From: Plutella xylostella
Lineage: Eukaryota; Arthropoda; Insecta; Lepidoptera; Plutellidae
Assembly (NCBI RefSeq): GCF_932276165.1
Contig: NC_064005.1
Coordinates: 3,100,001 to 3,164,000, forward strand
DNA: 64,000 nt
Direction of reading: 5' to 3'
Made by a program: the position numbers and the translations under genes. Under the pieces are notes generated by a model, which did not search any database, was not told where the DNA came from, and saw only the letters and a program-made list of their open reading frames with translations. Below are positions 37,371-49,624 of the stretch, in pieces (the stretch's first letter is position 1; each line of letters begins with the position of its first letter).

Positions 37371-37588
37371 TAGGTATATCATTTGTCTAGTTATTATGTA
37401 TATTAAGTAAGTATATCTCTGTGTCTCGATTTAAGTAGATAAACTTCTCTCCTCTCAGCCTATCGCACTACCAACCACTTTCTTGACATCAGCAAAGGTT
37501 AACTGGTAGAGAATGCTACTCTAATGCGCCTTTGTACAATGTTTTTTTTTTTATGTGCAATAAAGAATTTATAATAATAATAATAATT
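37371..37588 (+). mobile_element. LINE 3'-terminal fragment in unit 1 only
   Basis: TTAACTGGTAGAGAATGC, GTGCAATAAAGAATT and an (AAT)n tail look like the 3' end of a Jockey/CR1-like LINE. Unit 2 lacks it (41405 reads straight through). Confidence 0.65.
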
Positions 37589-38147
37589 GACGTGGTTAGC
37601 GCAGCAACACTTCGGGACTAGGTTTTTGGAAGTTATATTAACCCCTCAGCAATGTCCAGTGAAAAGCGCACTGAGTGTAGTCAGTGTTAAAGTGTAGTTT
37701 GGATTAGATATTAAACACCAATCAAGATAAAGTAACTTAATGCCAACCAAGCGCCATGACTTTCCGTGCATTTTATGGACTCGCTGAAGGAATCTTATCT
37801 CAAATAATAACCATCTATAACATAAAACGCATAGCAGATAATTATCATATGAAGTAAACAATTTGATATGCGTTTCGTACGGTGGTTCGGATCACTCTTG
37901 GTGACTGCATAAACGATTTGTAGTGTAGGTTGGTAAATTATTATGTTTTTTTAGTAAGTTTTATTTATGAATTTTTGTTGCTACTTTTATTGTTATTATT
38001 GTGTTAATTTTGCTGTTTTTGTGCCGAATAAATTAATCCTATTTTATTGTTTTCTAAATAATATTTCTGACAAAATATTTAAAGATAATTTCATATGAAT
38101 TTGATACATCGATGTCAATATGATTTACTAAAAAATATCAACACACA

Positions 38148-38414
38148 ATAAATATAAATATAAATATAAATATATGGGGACATCTCACACACGGCCATCC
38201 GACCCCAAGCTAGGCAGAACCTGTGTTATGGGTGTCGGACAGCTGATATATCTACACAAATACATAGATAGATAGATACTAAATATAAATATCAACACCC
38301 AAGACCCGAGAACAAATATCTGTGTATAAACAAATATCTGCCCCAGCCGGGAATCGAACCCGGGACCTTCGGCTCAGTAGTCAGGGTCACTAACCACTAC
38401 GCCATTCGGTCGTC
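38148..38414 (-). mobile_element. tRNA-derived SINE in unit 1 only
   Basis: Same family as 27483-27748, reading leftwards, with a TAAATA-type tail. It lies within a larger stretch (38065-38445) missing from unit 2. Confidence 0.88.
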
Positions 38415-39764
38415 AAAAGAAACGGTTGCAGACCGGAGCGTTAAAGGCATCAGCTCAGCAAGTGCTGTAGACAATAAGATTAGACTAGATTTTACTGGTT
38501 TTCCTTCGGCCTGTTTCAGTTTTCTCTAGTCACGAACACTATTATTTTGTTAGGACCGCAATTATGTGAGAAAACTATAATTATGAATGAAATACCTACC
38601 TTAGTAAATGAACAGTATAATTACTTCTATATACTTACATACTTAGGTGTAATGTGTTTTAGTGCGTTATGTTATAGGACAGATAGACACTGAATTGGCA
38701 TACAGAATTCCAACACAAATATCCCTACAAATTTTCGTTGGTTACAAACACTCACGAAGAAGTTGTTAAGTATAAAAATCAGAACATAACTACAAAATTT
38801 TGTAGTAAAAAGTAAAAGTGATTCCTCCGTGTTTGCAAGGAAATTGGCCCAAGAATACTATTCGCAAAAAAAAGACCAACCCAATTAGTTATTCGAACAT
38901 AAACGGAAAAATAAAAGAGAAAAATATTTTCTGTGAAAGGAACAAGTTCACTTAACAACTTGGGTGTTAACCTATTTGCTTTTCATAGTCAAGTTGTTCT
39001 TATTTTTCTTAATCGAAGTCGCCCTGTCGTAACTCACAAATAAAGGGAAAAGTGCTTAATCACAGCTGCGCTACGGAAAATATTTGTCCAGATTATAAAG
39101 TGTAGACCTACAGATTAGTAAACAAATTACGAGTTAGGGCGAGGCCCCATTGGCGCGTTGCGTGGTCGCAGTGTCGTGGCTGCCTTATTTTTTTATAACT
39201 GTTTCTTTGCTACTGTTGAGTTGCGTGAATTAAGTGTTTAATTTCTGGTGAAATGGAAATTCATGCTGGTTTTAGAGTTCTTTTGAAATACTTAAAAAAT
39301 ATCAAGGTATACTAACTATAAAGTTTGTATCGAAAAGCAGATTGGTAGTTAAACACTAATGACGCAATAATCCTTTTAGGGTCTGTGCACAAAACTTCAA
39401 ATGGTGCCAACTAACTTTACGGGTAAATCGGGTAAGTAAGTATTGTCCTTTACTGTAAAGAGAGCCCTAATGTACCGTGCATGGCTGCGGTCAAAAGGTT
39501 CTGACCGCAACTTTGAAGTTTGTACATTCCAAGACTGGATATTTTGTGCTTGTATCATTATGTAGTATGTAAATACTAGCCGCCAAACATTTTAGATAAT
39601 AATTTTTTGTTCACTGGTACCACCTTTTATAACACGCCATTTTCTGAATCCTGACTAATAAATAAACAATAAATAAGTACTATCATAATTCAATATTGCA
39701 GTTGTTACTCTTTTTTTGGTTTTGAAGGGTTGCTCTTATGGTTTTCAGTAAGTATATCAGGAAA

Positions 39765-39852
39765 ATCCAAAACTCGTAGAACAAAAGTTGTTCAGAATGA
39801 TCCCCTGAGTCACCCTCTTTCGGCTTAGTGTACCTTTCATGCAACACCTGTA
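39765..39852. mobile_element. Half of a CAGGGTGTTGCAAAA-family MITE (unit 1)
   Basis: ACTCGTAGAACAAAAGTTGT and CCTCTTTCGGCTTAGTGTAC match the right half of the MITE at 32638-32780. The left arm is missing. Confidence 0.7.
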
Positions 39853-40291
39853 TACTTTCAGTAGTACCTACTAGTTAAAATAACCAAGATGCTACATTTA
39901 ATAATTGCAACACTTTTTTGCCAGACACAATGATTTCAAATTTGGAATCACCGATTTACAAATCTCCTACCAACCATTGTAAATTCAATGAATACCTACG
40001 AGGTTTAATAAATGTACCTATTTTCATTCTTTCTTTCTTTATATGCCCGTTCTGCAAAGGTGCTTTTGCATCACTTGCATTACCATGCAAAGTCGACGCC
40101 ATCGCAAACCAACTTTATTATCTAATTATGATAAAAAAGAAATACCTTATCTCAATCGTAGTAGAGTCGTTTTCCACACGCAACGTGGTCACACACACGC
40201 AAGCGTATCTCGGTATCCCAGTTGGTGTCTATTAAAGTCGATTTAGTGGAGTCGATAAGTATCTAACTTCAAGTGCGAACGATGAATCTTA

Positions 40292-40434
40292 AGCCGCGTA
40301 CAGACCGACCCAACGAACGTTTTTCGTTGACCTTCGTTGCTGCAATCTGCCCTGTATTATGTATGAATAATATCCATCGTTGGGATCACCGTTGGCGTTC
40401 GTTGGGCGTTCGTTGGCCCGGTGTGTACGCAGCT
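40292..40434. mobile_element. Harbinger-like MITE with an empty site in unit 2
   Basis: The ends AGCCGCGTACAGACCGACC and the inverted GTGTGTACGCAGCT are flanked by TTA (40289-40291, 40435-40437). Unit 2 has a single TTA at the matching position (43690-43692), so the insertion and its 3-bp duplication are proven by sequence. Confidence 0.92.
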
Positions 40435-40591
40435 TTACAGGAGGGTTACTCTAGGCTTAGAAAGAGACGAATTAATGAGAACTGACATGGAATTGGTGCT
40501 AGAGTGACTCACCGCTTTGAAATCGTTACGTTGCATTGAGTATCGATGTTCTTTTATTTATATACCAATATAATCCAACGATATCTATACT

Positions 40592-40850
40592 GACGACCGA
40601 ATCGAATGGCGTAGTGGTTAGGGTCACTAACCGGGGTAACTACTGAGCCGAAGGTCCCGGGTTCGATTCCCGGCTGGGGCAGATAGTTGTTTAAACACAA
40701 ATATTTGTTCTCGGGTCTTGGATGTGCCCGTAAAATGGCTATAGGCCCGCCCCTATTACATTGGGACTAACATAACACTGGCGAAAAGTGGATGCAGCAA
40801 TGCACCTCTGCCTACCCCGCAAGGAGCACATTAGTACAAGGTGTGAGTGT
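40592..40850 (+). mobile_element. Chimeric SINE: shared tRNA head, different body
   Basis: The head is as in the SINE at 27483, with an extra short duplication around the A box. After CTCGGGTCTTGG the body switches to ATAGGCCCGCCCCTATTACA, CGAAAAGTGGATGCAGCAAT and CACCTCTGCCTACCCCG. Confidence 0.8.
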
Positions 40851-43174
40851 TTGTTTGATATCTATACATACTTACTCGTACACAACTTCAAGATTAGAAT
40901 AAAATTGTTGTTCGTAGATCGTCGACAAGTCTGGTATGTATGTACGTATAACTCTTATATTAAAAGTATGTGATTTTATGTAAAACTACTACTTGCAATG
41001 CCAAGACAGCCTTAACCTGCCTATGTACTCGTAGAACGGTGTGCAAGACGCGCCAAACCTATCTTCTAATTTTTTTGAAGTCGATTAAAAAGTTATACGA
41101 CACACACCTTCAATTCAGAAGGCGATTTTCTTGATTTTCGATCGACGTAAAACGTTTTGTCTTGTCATCTTGTATGCCATGCTACGTGGGCTGGCTGACT
41201 CAGTCTTTGTTATGATGTAATTATGACTTGTGTTTGAATAATCTGGCTAAAGTTGCTTCGATGTTAATTAAGTATACTCTACTAAGCTACTGGAATCACT
41301 ACACTAGTGAAGAAACTATTGTAGTGGCGCTCCAGCATCTAGGCTTCGGAGAGGCCTACATCCAGGAGGGTTACTCCATCGTAACAAAAACCGAACGAAC
41401 AATAGACGTGGTTAGCGCAGCAGCACTTCGGGACTTCGTTCTTCGTAAGTTATATTAACCCCTCAGCAATGTCCAGTGAAAAGTGCACTGAGCGTAGTCA
41501 GTGTTAAAGTGTAGTTTTGATATTAAACACCAATCAAGATAAAGTAACTTAATGCCAAAGAAGCGCCATGACTTTCCGTGCATTTTATGGACTCGCTGAA
41601 GGAATCTTATCTCAAATAATAACCATCTATGACATAAAACGCATAGCAGATAATTATCATATGAAGTAAACAATTTGATATGCGTTTCTTACGGTGGTTC
41701 GGATCACTCTTGGTGACTGCATAAACGATTTGTAGTGTAGGTTGGTAAATTATTATGTTTTTTTAGTAAGTTTTATTTATGAATTTTGTTGCAACTTTTA
41801 TTGTTATTATTGTGTTAATTTTGCTGTTTTTCTGCCGAATAAATGATTTCTATTGTATTGCTTTTCTCAAATAAATATTATTTGTAAAAGGCATCAGCTC
41901 AGCAAGTGCTGTAGACTATAAGATTAGAACGTTTTCCTTCGGCCCTGTTAAGTTTGCTCTAGTAACGAACACTATTTGTAAGGACCGCTATTATGTGAGA
42001 AAACAATAATAATGAATGAAGTACCTTAGAAAATGAACAGTATAAATTGGCATACAGAATTCAAACACAAATATCCCTAGGGACAAATATTTATCTTAAG
42101 CATTTCTTTGGTAACAAACACTCGCATAGATGTTGTTTAGTATAAAAATTAGAACATAAACTACACAATTTTGCAGTAAAAAGTAAAAGTGATTCCTCCG
42201 TGTTTGCAAGAAAATTGGCCCAAGAATACTATTCGCAAAAAAAAGACCAACCCAATTAGTTATTCGAACATAAACGGAAAAATAAAAGAGAAAAGTATTT
42301 TCTGTGAAAGGAACAAGTTCACTTAACAACTCGGGTGTTAGACGTTAGTTAACCTATTTGTTTTTCATAGTAAGTTGTTCTTATTTTTCTTAATCGAAGT
42401 CGCCCTGTCGTAACTCACAAATAAAGGGAAAAGTGCTTAATCACAGCTGCGCTACGGAAAATATTTGTCCAGATTATAAAGTGTAGACCTACAGATTAGT
42501 AAACAAATTACGAGTTAGGGCGAGGCCCCATTGGCGCGTTGCGTCGTCGCAGTGTCGTGGCTGCCATATTTTTATGACTGTTTCTTTGCTGCTTCGCAAC
42601 GCATCAATGGGTGGAGTGGATGAAGTGCGGTGAATGTTTAATTTCTGGTGAAATGGAAATTCATGCTGGTTTTAGAGTTCTTTTGAAATACTTAAAATAT
42701 CAAGGTATACTAACTATAAAGTTTGTATCGAAAAGCAGATTGGTAGTTAAACACTAATGACGCAATAATCCTTTTAGGGTCTGTGCACAAAACTTCAAAT
42801 GGTGCCAACTAACTTTACGGGTAAATCGGGTAAGTAAGTATTGTCCTTTAGTGTAAAGAGAGCCCTAATGTACCGTGCATGGCTGCGGTCAAAAGGTTCT
42901 GACCGCAACTTTGAAGTTTGTACATTCCAAGACTGGATATTTTGTGCTTGTATCATTATGTAGTATGTAAATACTAGCCGCCAATAATTTTAGATAATAA
43001 TTTTTTGTTCACTGGTACCACCCTTTATAACACGCCATTTTCTGAATCCTGACTAATAAATAAACAATCATAAGTACTATCATAATTCAATATTGCAGTT
43101 GTTATTCTTTTTTTGGTTTTGAAGGGTTGCTCTTATGGTTTTCAGTAAGTATTATATCAGGAAAATCCAAAACT

Positions 43175-43262
43175 CGTAGAACAAAAGTTGTTCAGAATGA
43201 TCCCCTGAGTCACCCCCTTTCAGCTTAGTGTACCTTTCTTGCCTTTCTTACCACCTGTATAC
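43175..43262. mobile_element. Half MITE, unit 2 counterpart
   Basis: Paralogous to 39765-39852; present in both units, so older than the duplication. Confidence 0.65.
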
Positions 43263-43714
43263 TTTCAGTAGTACCTACTAGTTAAAATAACCAAGATGCT
43301 ACATTTAATAATTGTAACACTTTTTGCCAGACACAATGATTTCAAATTTGGAATCACCGATTTACAAATATCCTACCAACCATTGTAAATTCAATGAATA
43401 CCTACGAGGTTTAATAAATGTATTTTCATTCTTTCTTTCTTTATATGCCCGTTCTGCAAAGGTGCTTTTGCATCACTTGCATTACCATGCAAAGTCGACG
43501 CCATCGCAAACCAACTTTATTATCTAATTATGATAAAAAAGAAATACCTTATCTCAATCGTAGTAGAGTCGTTTTCCACACGCAACGTGGTCACACACAC
43601 GCAAGCGTATCTCGGTATCCCAGTTGGTGTCTATTAAAGTCGATTTAGTGGAGTCGATATGTATCTAAGTTCAAGTGCGAACGATGAATCTTACAGGAGG
43701 GTTACTCTAGGCTT

Positions 43715-44093
43715 CTATCATCTATCTATCATGGCGAGCTGATTTTCCGCATTTAGCCTCCAAGGTGGGCCATTATGCGTGAAATACCTATGGGGTGACT
43801 AGCTATTAAGCCACCTAAGCTCACGCCAGAAAGCCAGTAGACGACCTAGGTTGCTCATGACTTCCCGGAGGGACCCCGGAGATCCGAGGATTTTTGATCG
43901 TAGTGTCTCCACGCCTTTGCAATGTAACAAGACATGGGAAGCTGTTTCATCTTCCTCCATGCAACTTCTGCAAAGAGGAATGGTGGAGATTTTCATGAGA
44001 TATAGGTGTTTATTTAACCGGCAGTGGCCTGTTATGGTACTTATCACGACACGTAAGTTTGCTCTGTCCAAGCATAATAATTTGCGTGTTAGT
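43715..44093 (-). mobile_element. 5'-truncated LINE with 13-bp target duplication, unit 2 only
   Basis: Flanked by TTACTCTAGGCTT at 43702-43714 and 44094-44106; unit 1 has one copy of the word at the same place (40446-40458). On the minus strand it ends in GATAGATAGATGATAG-type repeats. It inserted after the tandem duplication. Confidence 0.92.
43799..44093 (-). pseudogene. LINE polyprotein C-terminal fragment
   Basis: About 98 codons with STITGHCRLNKHLYLM and the Cys/His cluster CRSCMEEDETASHVLLHC, typical of the region after RNase H in Jockey/R1-type LINEs, then a stop at 43799. All catalytic domains are lost. Confidence 0.8.
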
Positions 44094-44238
44094 TTACTCT
44101 AGGCTTAGAAAGAAACGAATGAATGAGAACTGACATGGAATTGGTGCTAGGGTGACTCACGCTTTGAAATCGTTTCGTTGCATTGAGTATCGATGTTCTT
44201 TTATTTATATACCAATATAATTCAACGATATCTATACT

Positions 44239-44497
44239 GACGACCGGATCGAATGGCGTAGTGGTTAGTGACCCTAACTACTGAGCCGAAGGTCCCGGGT
44301 TCGATTCCCGGCTGGGGCAGATAGTTGTTTAAACACAAATATTTGTTCCTGGGTCTTGGATGTGCCCGTAAAATGGCAATAGGCCCGCCCCCTATTACAT
44401 TGGGACTAACATAACACTGGCGAAAAGTGGATGCAGCAATGCACCTCTGCCTACCCCGCAAGGAGCACATTAGTACAAGGTGTGAGTGTTTGTTTGA
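44239..44497 (+). mobile_element. Chimeric SINE, unit 2 counterpart
   Basis: Paralogous to 40592-40850, without the short internal duplication in the head. Confidence 0.8.
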
Positions 44498-44506
44498 TAT
44501 CTATAC

Positions 44507-46116
44507 TATGGCTAGCTAAATATCTCGTGCCAATGAGTGCATTTGTCAAAGCCACTAGCTATAACAACAAACCATAAACTATGCTGTTAGTGTGGGGTTA
44601 GGTGGCAGTTCAGAAGTTCTCTTGAGTGCACTAAATTCTGGCAATTGTTTTGTAGAATAAACTAGCTGCTTGTGTAATTGTGTATGTATTGGCTTGGTTT
44701 TCCAGCGGCGAGAGTAGGATAGTATTATGTATTTGTATTTTTTTAAATAGCTTTCAGTCCTATCTGTCAGAATTGATCGCCTTGTCTTGTCAGTGGAAAA
44801 CGTAGATAAGTAGTAAACGAACGGTTACTCCATGGTGGAAAATCAACTTTAGTGACGTCAATAAAAAAAAAACTAAATAAATAGTTGATAATAATAACTC
44901 CAGAATCGGGCCGCTTCAAGATGAATGATTATTCCGAGGCACCGACTCCAGAGCGTCGACCTGCCGCAGGGTTGGACAGCGGCCAACATGCGTGAAAGAA
45001 ATTATAACTTTAATAACCATAAACATCTCATACATCTGACCAATAGCGGTAGCCCTAGTGAAATGTTCATTTGGGATACAATGATTTTACCTACATAAAC
45101 TACATTGTACACAAATGTAATGTTTAATTCGTGCATTACTTACAATAAATACTTACATATTTCATTTCTTTTGTGGTACTAATAGTTCCGAAAAAAAATT
45201 TTTTCAGCATGAAAAATCAAATTGTGTACTTACATAATACCTACATGGTAATACATACAAAGATAGAATAGAAAAAAGAATGAGAAGACCTTCTCATTCA
45301 ATTACACAGTTTTACACTTTCAGTCCGTGGGCAGCGGCCAAACGGCATTGTAAGAAAATACAAAAGGAACATTTAAAAGGCTTAATTGAGAATGGTTTCC
45401 GATACAATCCAATGAAAGGAATTAAACAGTTAAACAATAAAAAGAAATCGGGTTGTTCTAAACTTTAGTTTAAAACAAAAAAGTATCTTACTTCTTTTGT
45501 CTTGAAAAAAATATGTTGATGGGTGAAAAAATTACGTCAATGAAAATGTTCAATGAAAATTTATATTTTTTCTAGTCTTGGCTGCCAGGGTGCATTCCAA
45601 TATTCGCTGATGAAGCGAGGTTACTCGCCAATATCAACATTACAAGTAGGTATGCGTCTCCCGTTGAATCTCCAATATCTTTAATCGGAACGCAGTCTGC
45701 TCCAATTTCTAGCAAGTAGGTATGTACTGCTAGGATGGATTCTGTATAAATCATCGTATGCTTGTTGATGAATAAATAGTCAAGTATTACCTTTTAATCA
45801 TAGAACAATGCGGACTCGAGTGTAATGGTTTTAATAGGTAGGTACCAAAGTATATTATGACTGTGACAGTTATGAGATTCTGCGATGAAGCAATGATAAA
45901 TCCTAGCCGGGACCTACTGTGGTCACAATGAGGATGAGGTTACGATGAGTAGCCAAGCAATACTAACTAATACAATACGGCTATATTGATTTGATATTTT
46001 GTTCATAGTGTCCCCCGTTAGATATGAATAAAACATGTGAGTATAGAAGCTGAGCACTTATAAAATGTTTGTAGAGGATTTTGCAGAATGTCGTCGTACT
46101 GTCGTGCAAGAGGCAT
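44507..46116. other. No gene recognised
   Basis: The 62-codon frame at 45280-45468 is Lys-rich and has no context; it is not called. Confidence 0.4.
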
Positions 46117-46243
46117 GGGGGGTTTCACTCTAGCATACGATAAAACAAAGCTCTTCCGGGTCAACCACGACTCTATCTCGTTGAATTGAACATGCAGTTT
46201 ACATGACATCTCTTGTTCGTTAGTTTTTCTAGAGTAACCCTCC
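46117..46243. mobile_element. Short inverted-repeat element, GTAACCCTCC family
   Basis: Left GGGGTTTCACTCTAGCATAC, core CCACGACTCTATCTCGTTG, right CTAGAGTAACCCTCC. Confidence 0.65.
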
Positions 46244-47889
46244 TATGCAATAGCTGGCAAAAGTTGAAGGCGTGTAAAGGATCGGACAAAACCTCAATTC
46301 TAGTGAGAGCTCTGTGTCTCTGATTCTGATATGGTAATATCATAGGCATTATCTGAGTACCTAATATAGGTAAATTGTTCAGTCATCATAAAACATTCGT
46401 TATTATACATAGAAGATGGGGATAAATCACTCCAACGTGAAACTGTTATTCTTACACCCAGATCTTTATTGTCCACTGCCAACTGAACTGCCTATACATA
46501 TAACTCTCATAATAATAATATATGGTTCAACCACTTTATATAAAACAAAGCTTGGTTGGCATAGTTTCCTGTGGACTTATATATGAAAAACTAGCTCTAC
46601 TATCATCTGAGCGCGCTAAGCTAAACTAACTTAGTTCCGCCGCCGCTTAGTAACCGGCCGCTTCAAAACTACTGTCATTTTCTTACTCATTAGTGTCATT
46701 AGCCACGACTAACTACACATCGTGTGTCCGAAAATATCAGAATTCTATTCCAGGAGTGGCAACAGTTTGAGCACTCTGCAACGGTCCGTGAAACACAACG
46801 ACAACGACATGTCAGCGACTGGCATTTTACATGCCTTATTTTTAGGCTCGAGTAAAATTGTCTACTGGGATCTTTTACTTACCTAAATTTTTAGAATAAC
46901 GTCTAGTCTAGAAGCTACGAACAAAAATGGGTAAACTTTTACTTTTTTTTGTTGAATATAGGTAAGTAGGTACTTGAATATCAATAATACAAAACATAAT
47001 GCTATGGGTTATATTAAAACCAATGTGGGTCATATTGTGCTCTTGCATCTGTCCTTCTAATTATTATAAATAAACATTTAAAGCCAATGCGAAGCTCTTA
47101 CTCAGCTGTCAGCCGACAGAGTTGTAAATATAGAAGGGAACTCCCACGCATGTGCATAATTATGCTTACGAAGCGTACATTTCGTTTTGATAAAATACTG
47201 ACATAATTTACAGTACTAAATTAAGTAAGCAATGGTTATGGAATGGCTTATGATTTTAAAAGTTTGGAGTCGCAAAATGATTGTATATAATATTACAATG
47301 GACCTAAATACAATACAAATCGGTAAAATGTGGGTCCAACAATGCACTTCTGTCTACCCAGTAATATAAAAATATAAAAGGCGTGAATGAAGAGTGAGTG
47401 AAAAACTGATATACCTACTTAGAAATAATAAAAAAATACAACTTCAAAAAGTAAAGTAAGACGATATAAATAAATCTAAGTACCTATATGCAAAGTGAAT
47501 ATTCAATTGTAGGTTTATCAAAAAGCTCACTAATCTCGTTTTTAGAAGTTAGATCTGGTTAACTAAAACAGTCTTTGCAACTGACCGTACATGAGATATA
47601 ATTACATGCACAAATGCATACACGACAGGACGAGTCGAGAGTATTCACTTACTCCAGCGGTTGGCACTTGTTAGTTATTCCAAACACGTGTTTCCTCTCA
47701 GTTGCAAAAACACGAAAATGTTTTTGTTGTAAATGCAAAATGCCTGCGTGACTTAGATGTCCTCTAAAACAGCAAACTTGCAGCTCTTTAGCTCTGAAGT
47801 ACGATGCACGGATTCAGAACGGTTCTATGATCCAAATGAGTCCATCACATGATCACACTACAGTAGGTAGGTACAGGGAGGACACTATA
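46244..47889. other. No gene recognised
   Basis: AT-rich. A SINE-body scrap is visible near 47320-47400 (CAATGCACTTCTGTCTACCC). Confidence 0.4.
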
Positions 47890-48037
47890 CAGGGTGTTGC
47901 CAAAAGGGTACACTAAGCCGAAACTAGCATGTGCAGCATGTTATATCTAAGTCCGAATCTGAAATCAGAATTTCAAAATTCGCGAAAAAAATAGTTCATT
48001 ATCCGTACTAAAAAGTCACGTGACCAACTAAGTTTCT

Positions 48038-48766
48038 TTTTTTTTTTTTTTTTTTATGTAGCCTGTATAGTGTCCCACTGCTGGGCAAAGGCCTCCTTAT
48101 GAATTGACCACCGTTCCCGATCATGTGCTTCCTTCGGCCATTGAGGCAAAAACCTGTCGAGGTCATCCCGCCATCTCCGTCTGGGTCTTCCGCGACGCCG
48201 ACGTCCATCACTGGGCACCCACTCGGTGACAATTCTGGCCCACCGGTCCGGGTGCATGCGACAGACGTGGCCTGCCCAGGCCCACTTCAGCTTCGCAGTC
48301 TGTGCGCCCACATCAGTTATACGAGTCGAGGAGCGTAGCGTGGTGTTCCGGATTCGGTCAATCCTTCGTACACCAAGTATAGTACGCTCCATCGCTCTTT
48401 GGCAAACCTTGAGTTTGGACTTCTGATGTTCGGTCAGAGACCAAGTCTGTGCACCGTAGGTTAGGACAGGCAGTATACACATGTCGATGAGTTGGCGTTT
48501 GAGTGTTAGAGGGAGAGTGCCCTTCATTAGATCTTTCATGGACCAGAAGCTCTTCCAGGCGTTGTTAATGCGTCTTTCGACTTCTTTATCTTGCCTGTTT
48601 TCGAAGGATGCTATCTGGCCCAAGTAGATATACTCATCGACATATCCTATTTCCTGCCCGTCTACCTCGACCCTACTTTTGGCGCTATTGGTCATGACTT
48701 GAGTCTTAGACCTATTCATCTTCAGTCCCACCTCAAGGCTCGCCGTGCTAAGGTCTTGTAGCATTT
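48038..48766 (-). mobile_element. 5'-truncated RTE-clade LINE with 10-bp target duplication
   Basis: Flanked by CTAAGTTTCT at 48028-48037 and 48767-48776. On the minus strand it ends in poly(A) (T run 48038-48055). 729 bp. Confidence 0.85.
48054..48766 (-). pseudogene. RTE-type LINE polyprotein C-terminus
   Basis: About 237 codons from the late reverse transcriptase (LKMNRSKTQVM, VDEYIYLGQIAS) through ERRINNAWKSFW, LPVLTYGAQTWSLTE, LKWAWAGHVCRM and RGRPRRRWRDDLDRF to a stop near the poly(A). The YADD catalytic block and the endonuclease are absent. The uninterrupted frame suggests a young insertion. Confidence 0.85.
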
Positions 48767-48814
48767 CTAAGTTTCTATGGAAAATTAATTTAGCGCAGCG
48801 GTAGTGCCCGAACC

Positions 48815-48923
48815 ATAGGGAACACGAAGCTTAGAAGTTAACAATGACTATTGCATGTCGTTGCATTAAACGTGCCCATTGCGTGACAACTCTTTCGTTT
48901 CTCGATTTCTATCGTGACCCCCC
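48815..48923. mobile_element. Diverged short element, GTGACCCCCC end
   Basis: CATTAAACGTGCCCATTGCG and a GTGACCCCCC end relate it to the copy at 11180-11317. Confidence 0.5.
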
Positions 48924-49624
48924 AGGTACCAACAGACTGTGGGTGCGACTAAAATAAGACAAATCACTTGCAATGCAAACCCACAATAACCTACATCATC
49001 TGTTCATTTCAAATGTATACCTACTCAGGGTGGGGTTAGTACAAAACAGCGCGCGTACAGATAAAAAGCAGATCTGTAGTGATACATAAATGTACATTCA
49101 CTAACAAATATGATGTTCAAACTTGTATACAAATTTATAAAATGTGCCCTTAAAAGTTTCTTTTAACTTTATAATTCACAACATAAATTACAATGGACAC
49201 CAAGCTCCTGTCATATTAAAAGTGGTATAAAAAAAACAGGAAACTCAGTGAATTATAAATTCTAGTAAACATTGTGTAGTTAATTGCATATTATTGTATT
49301 ATCATCATCCTCGTGTATGCATTTACGGGTGCATTCACCCGGCCTTGCACTTCTTCATAAGCTGTAAATCTTCATTGACTTTTACAACCGCTTACTTCAT
49401 TTATGTCTGTAGAGTAGCACGTGCCAGTAGTTACATGTAATTGTGACGTTTATGCAGTAATAGTTTGTTTACGATATGCTAAAATAGGTGTGATTTTGTA
49501 AGGATTTATTTATCGAACTATTACTTTTAGTTTTTTATTGGCAACTGCAATACCATTATTACATAAAATCCTGATGCCTGCCGATGCCGATTATGGGCGC
49601 TGAGCATATGTCATTTTAATTATA
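48924..49624. other. No gene recognised
   Basis: AT-rich spacer; nothing convincing seen. Confidence 0.4.

Larger units (their letters stand above)
36190..40857 (+). repeat. Tandem duplication, unit 1
   Basis: Nearly identical to 40858-44506 over all shared parts, from CTTACTCGTACACAACTTCA to AGTACAAGGTGTGAGTGT. ATATCTATAC occurs at the unit boundaries. Unit 1 has extra DNA relative to unit 2: 36468-37077, 37371-37588, about 38065-38445 and 40292-40434. No host gene is seen in the shared part. Confidence 0.9.
40858..44506 (+). repeat. Tandem duplication, unit 2
   Basis: Second unit of the direct repeat. Lacks four insertions of unit 1 but holds a private LINE insertion at 43715-44093. Confidence 0.9.
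47890..48800. mobile_element. CAGGGTGTTGC-family element interrupted by a LINE
   Basis: From CAGGGTGTTGCCAAAAGGGT at 47890 through AAAAGTCACGTGACCAAC, then resuming after the LINE with CTAAGTTTCTATGGAAAAT. The same internal order is seen at 60707-60884. Confidence 0.65.

Noticed and set aside
45280..45468. 62-codon Lys-rich frame
   Set aside because: No start context, splice sites, domain or repeat support.
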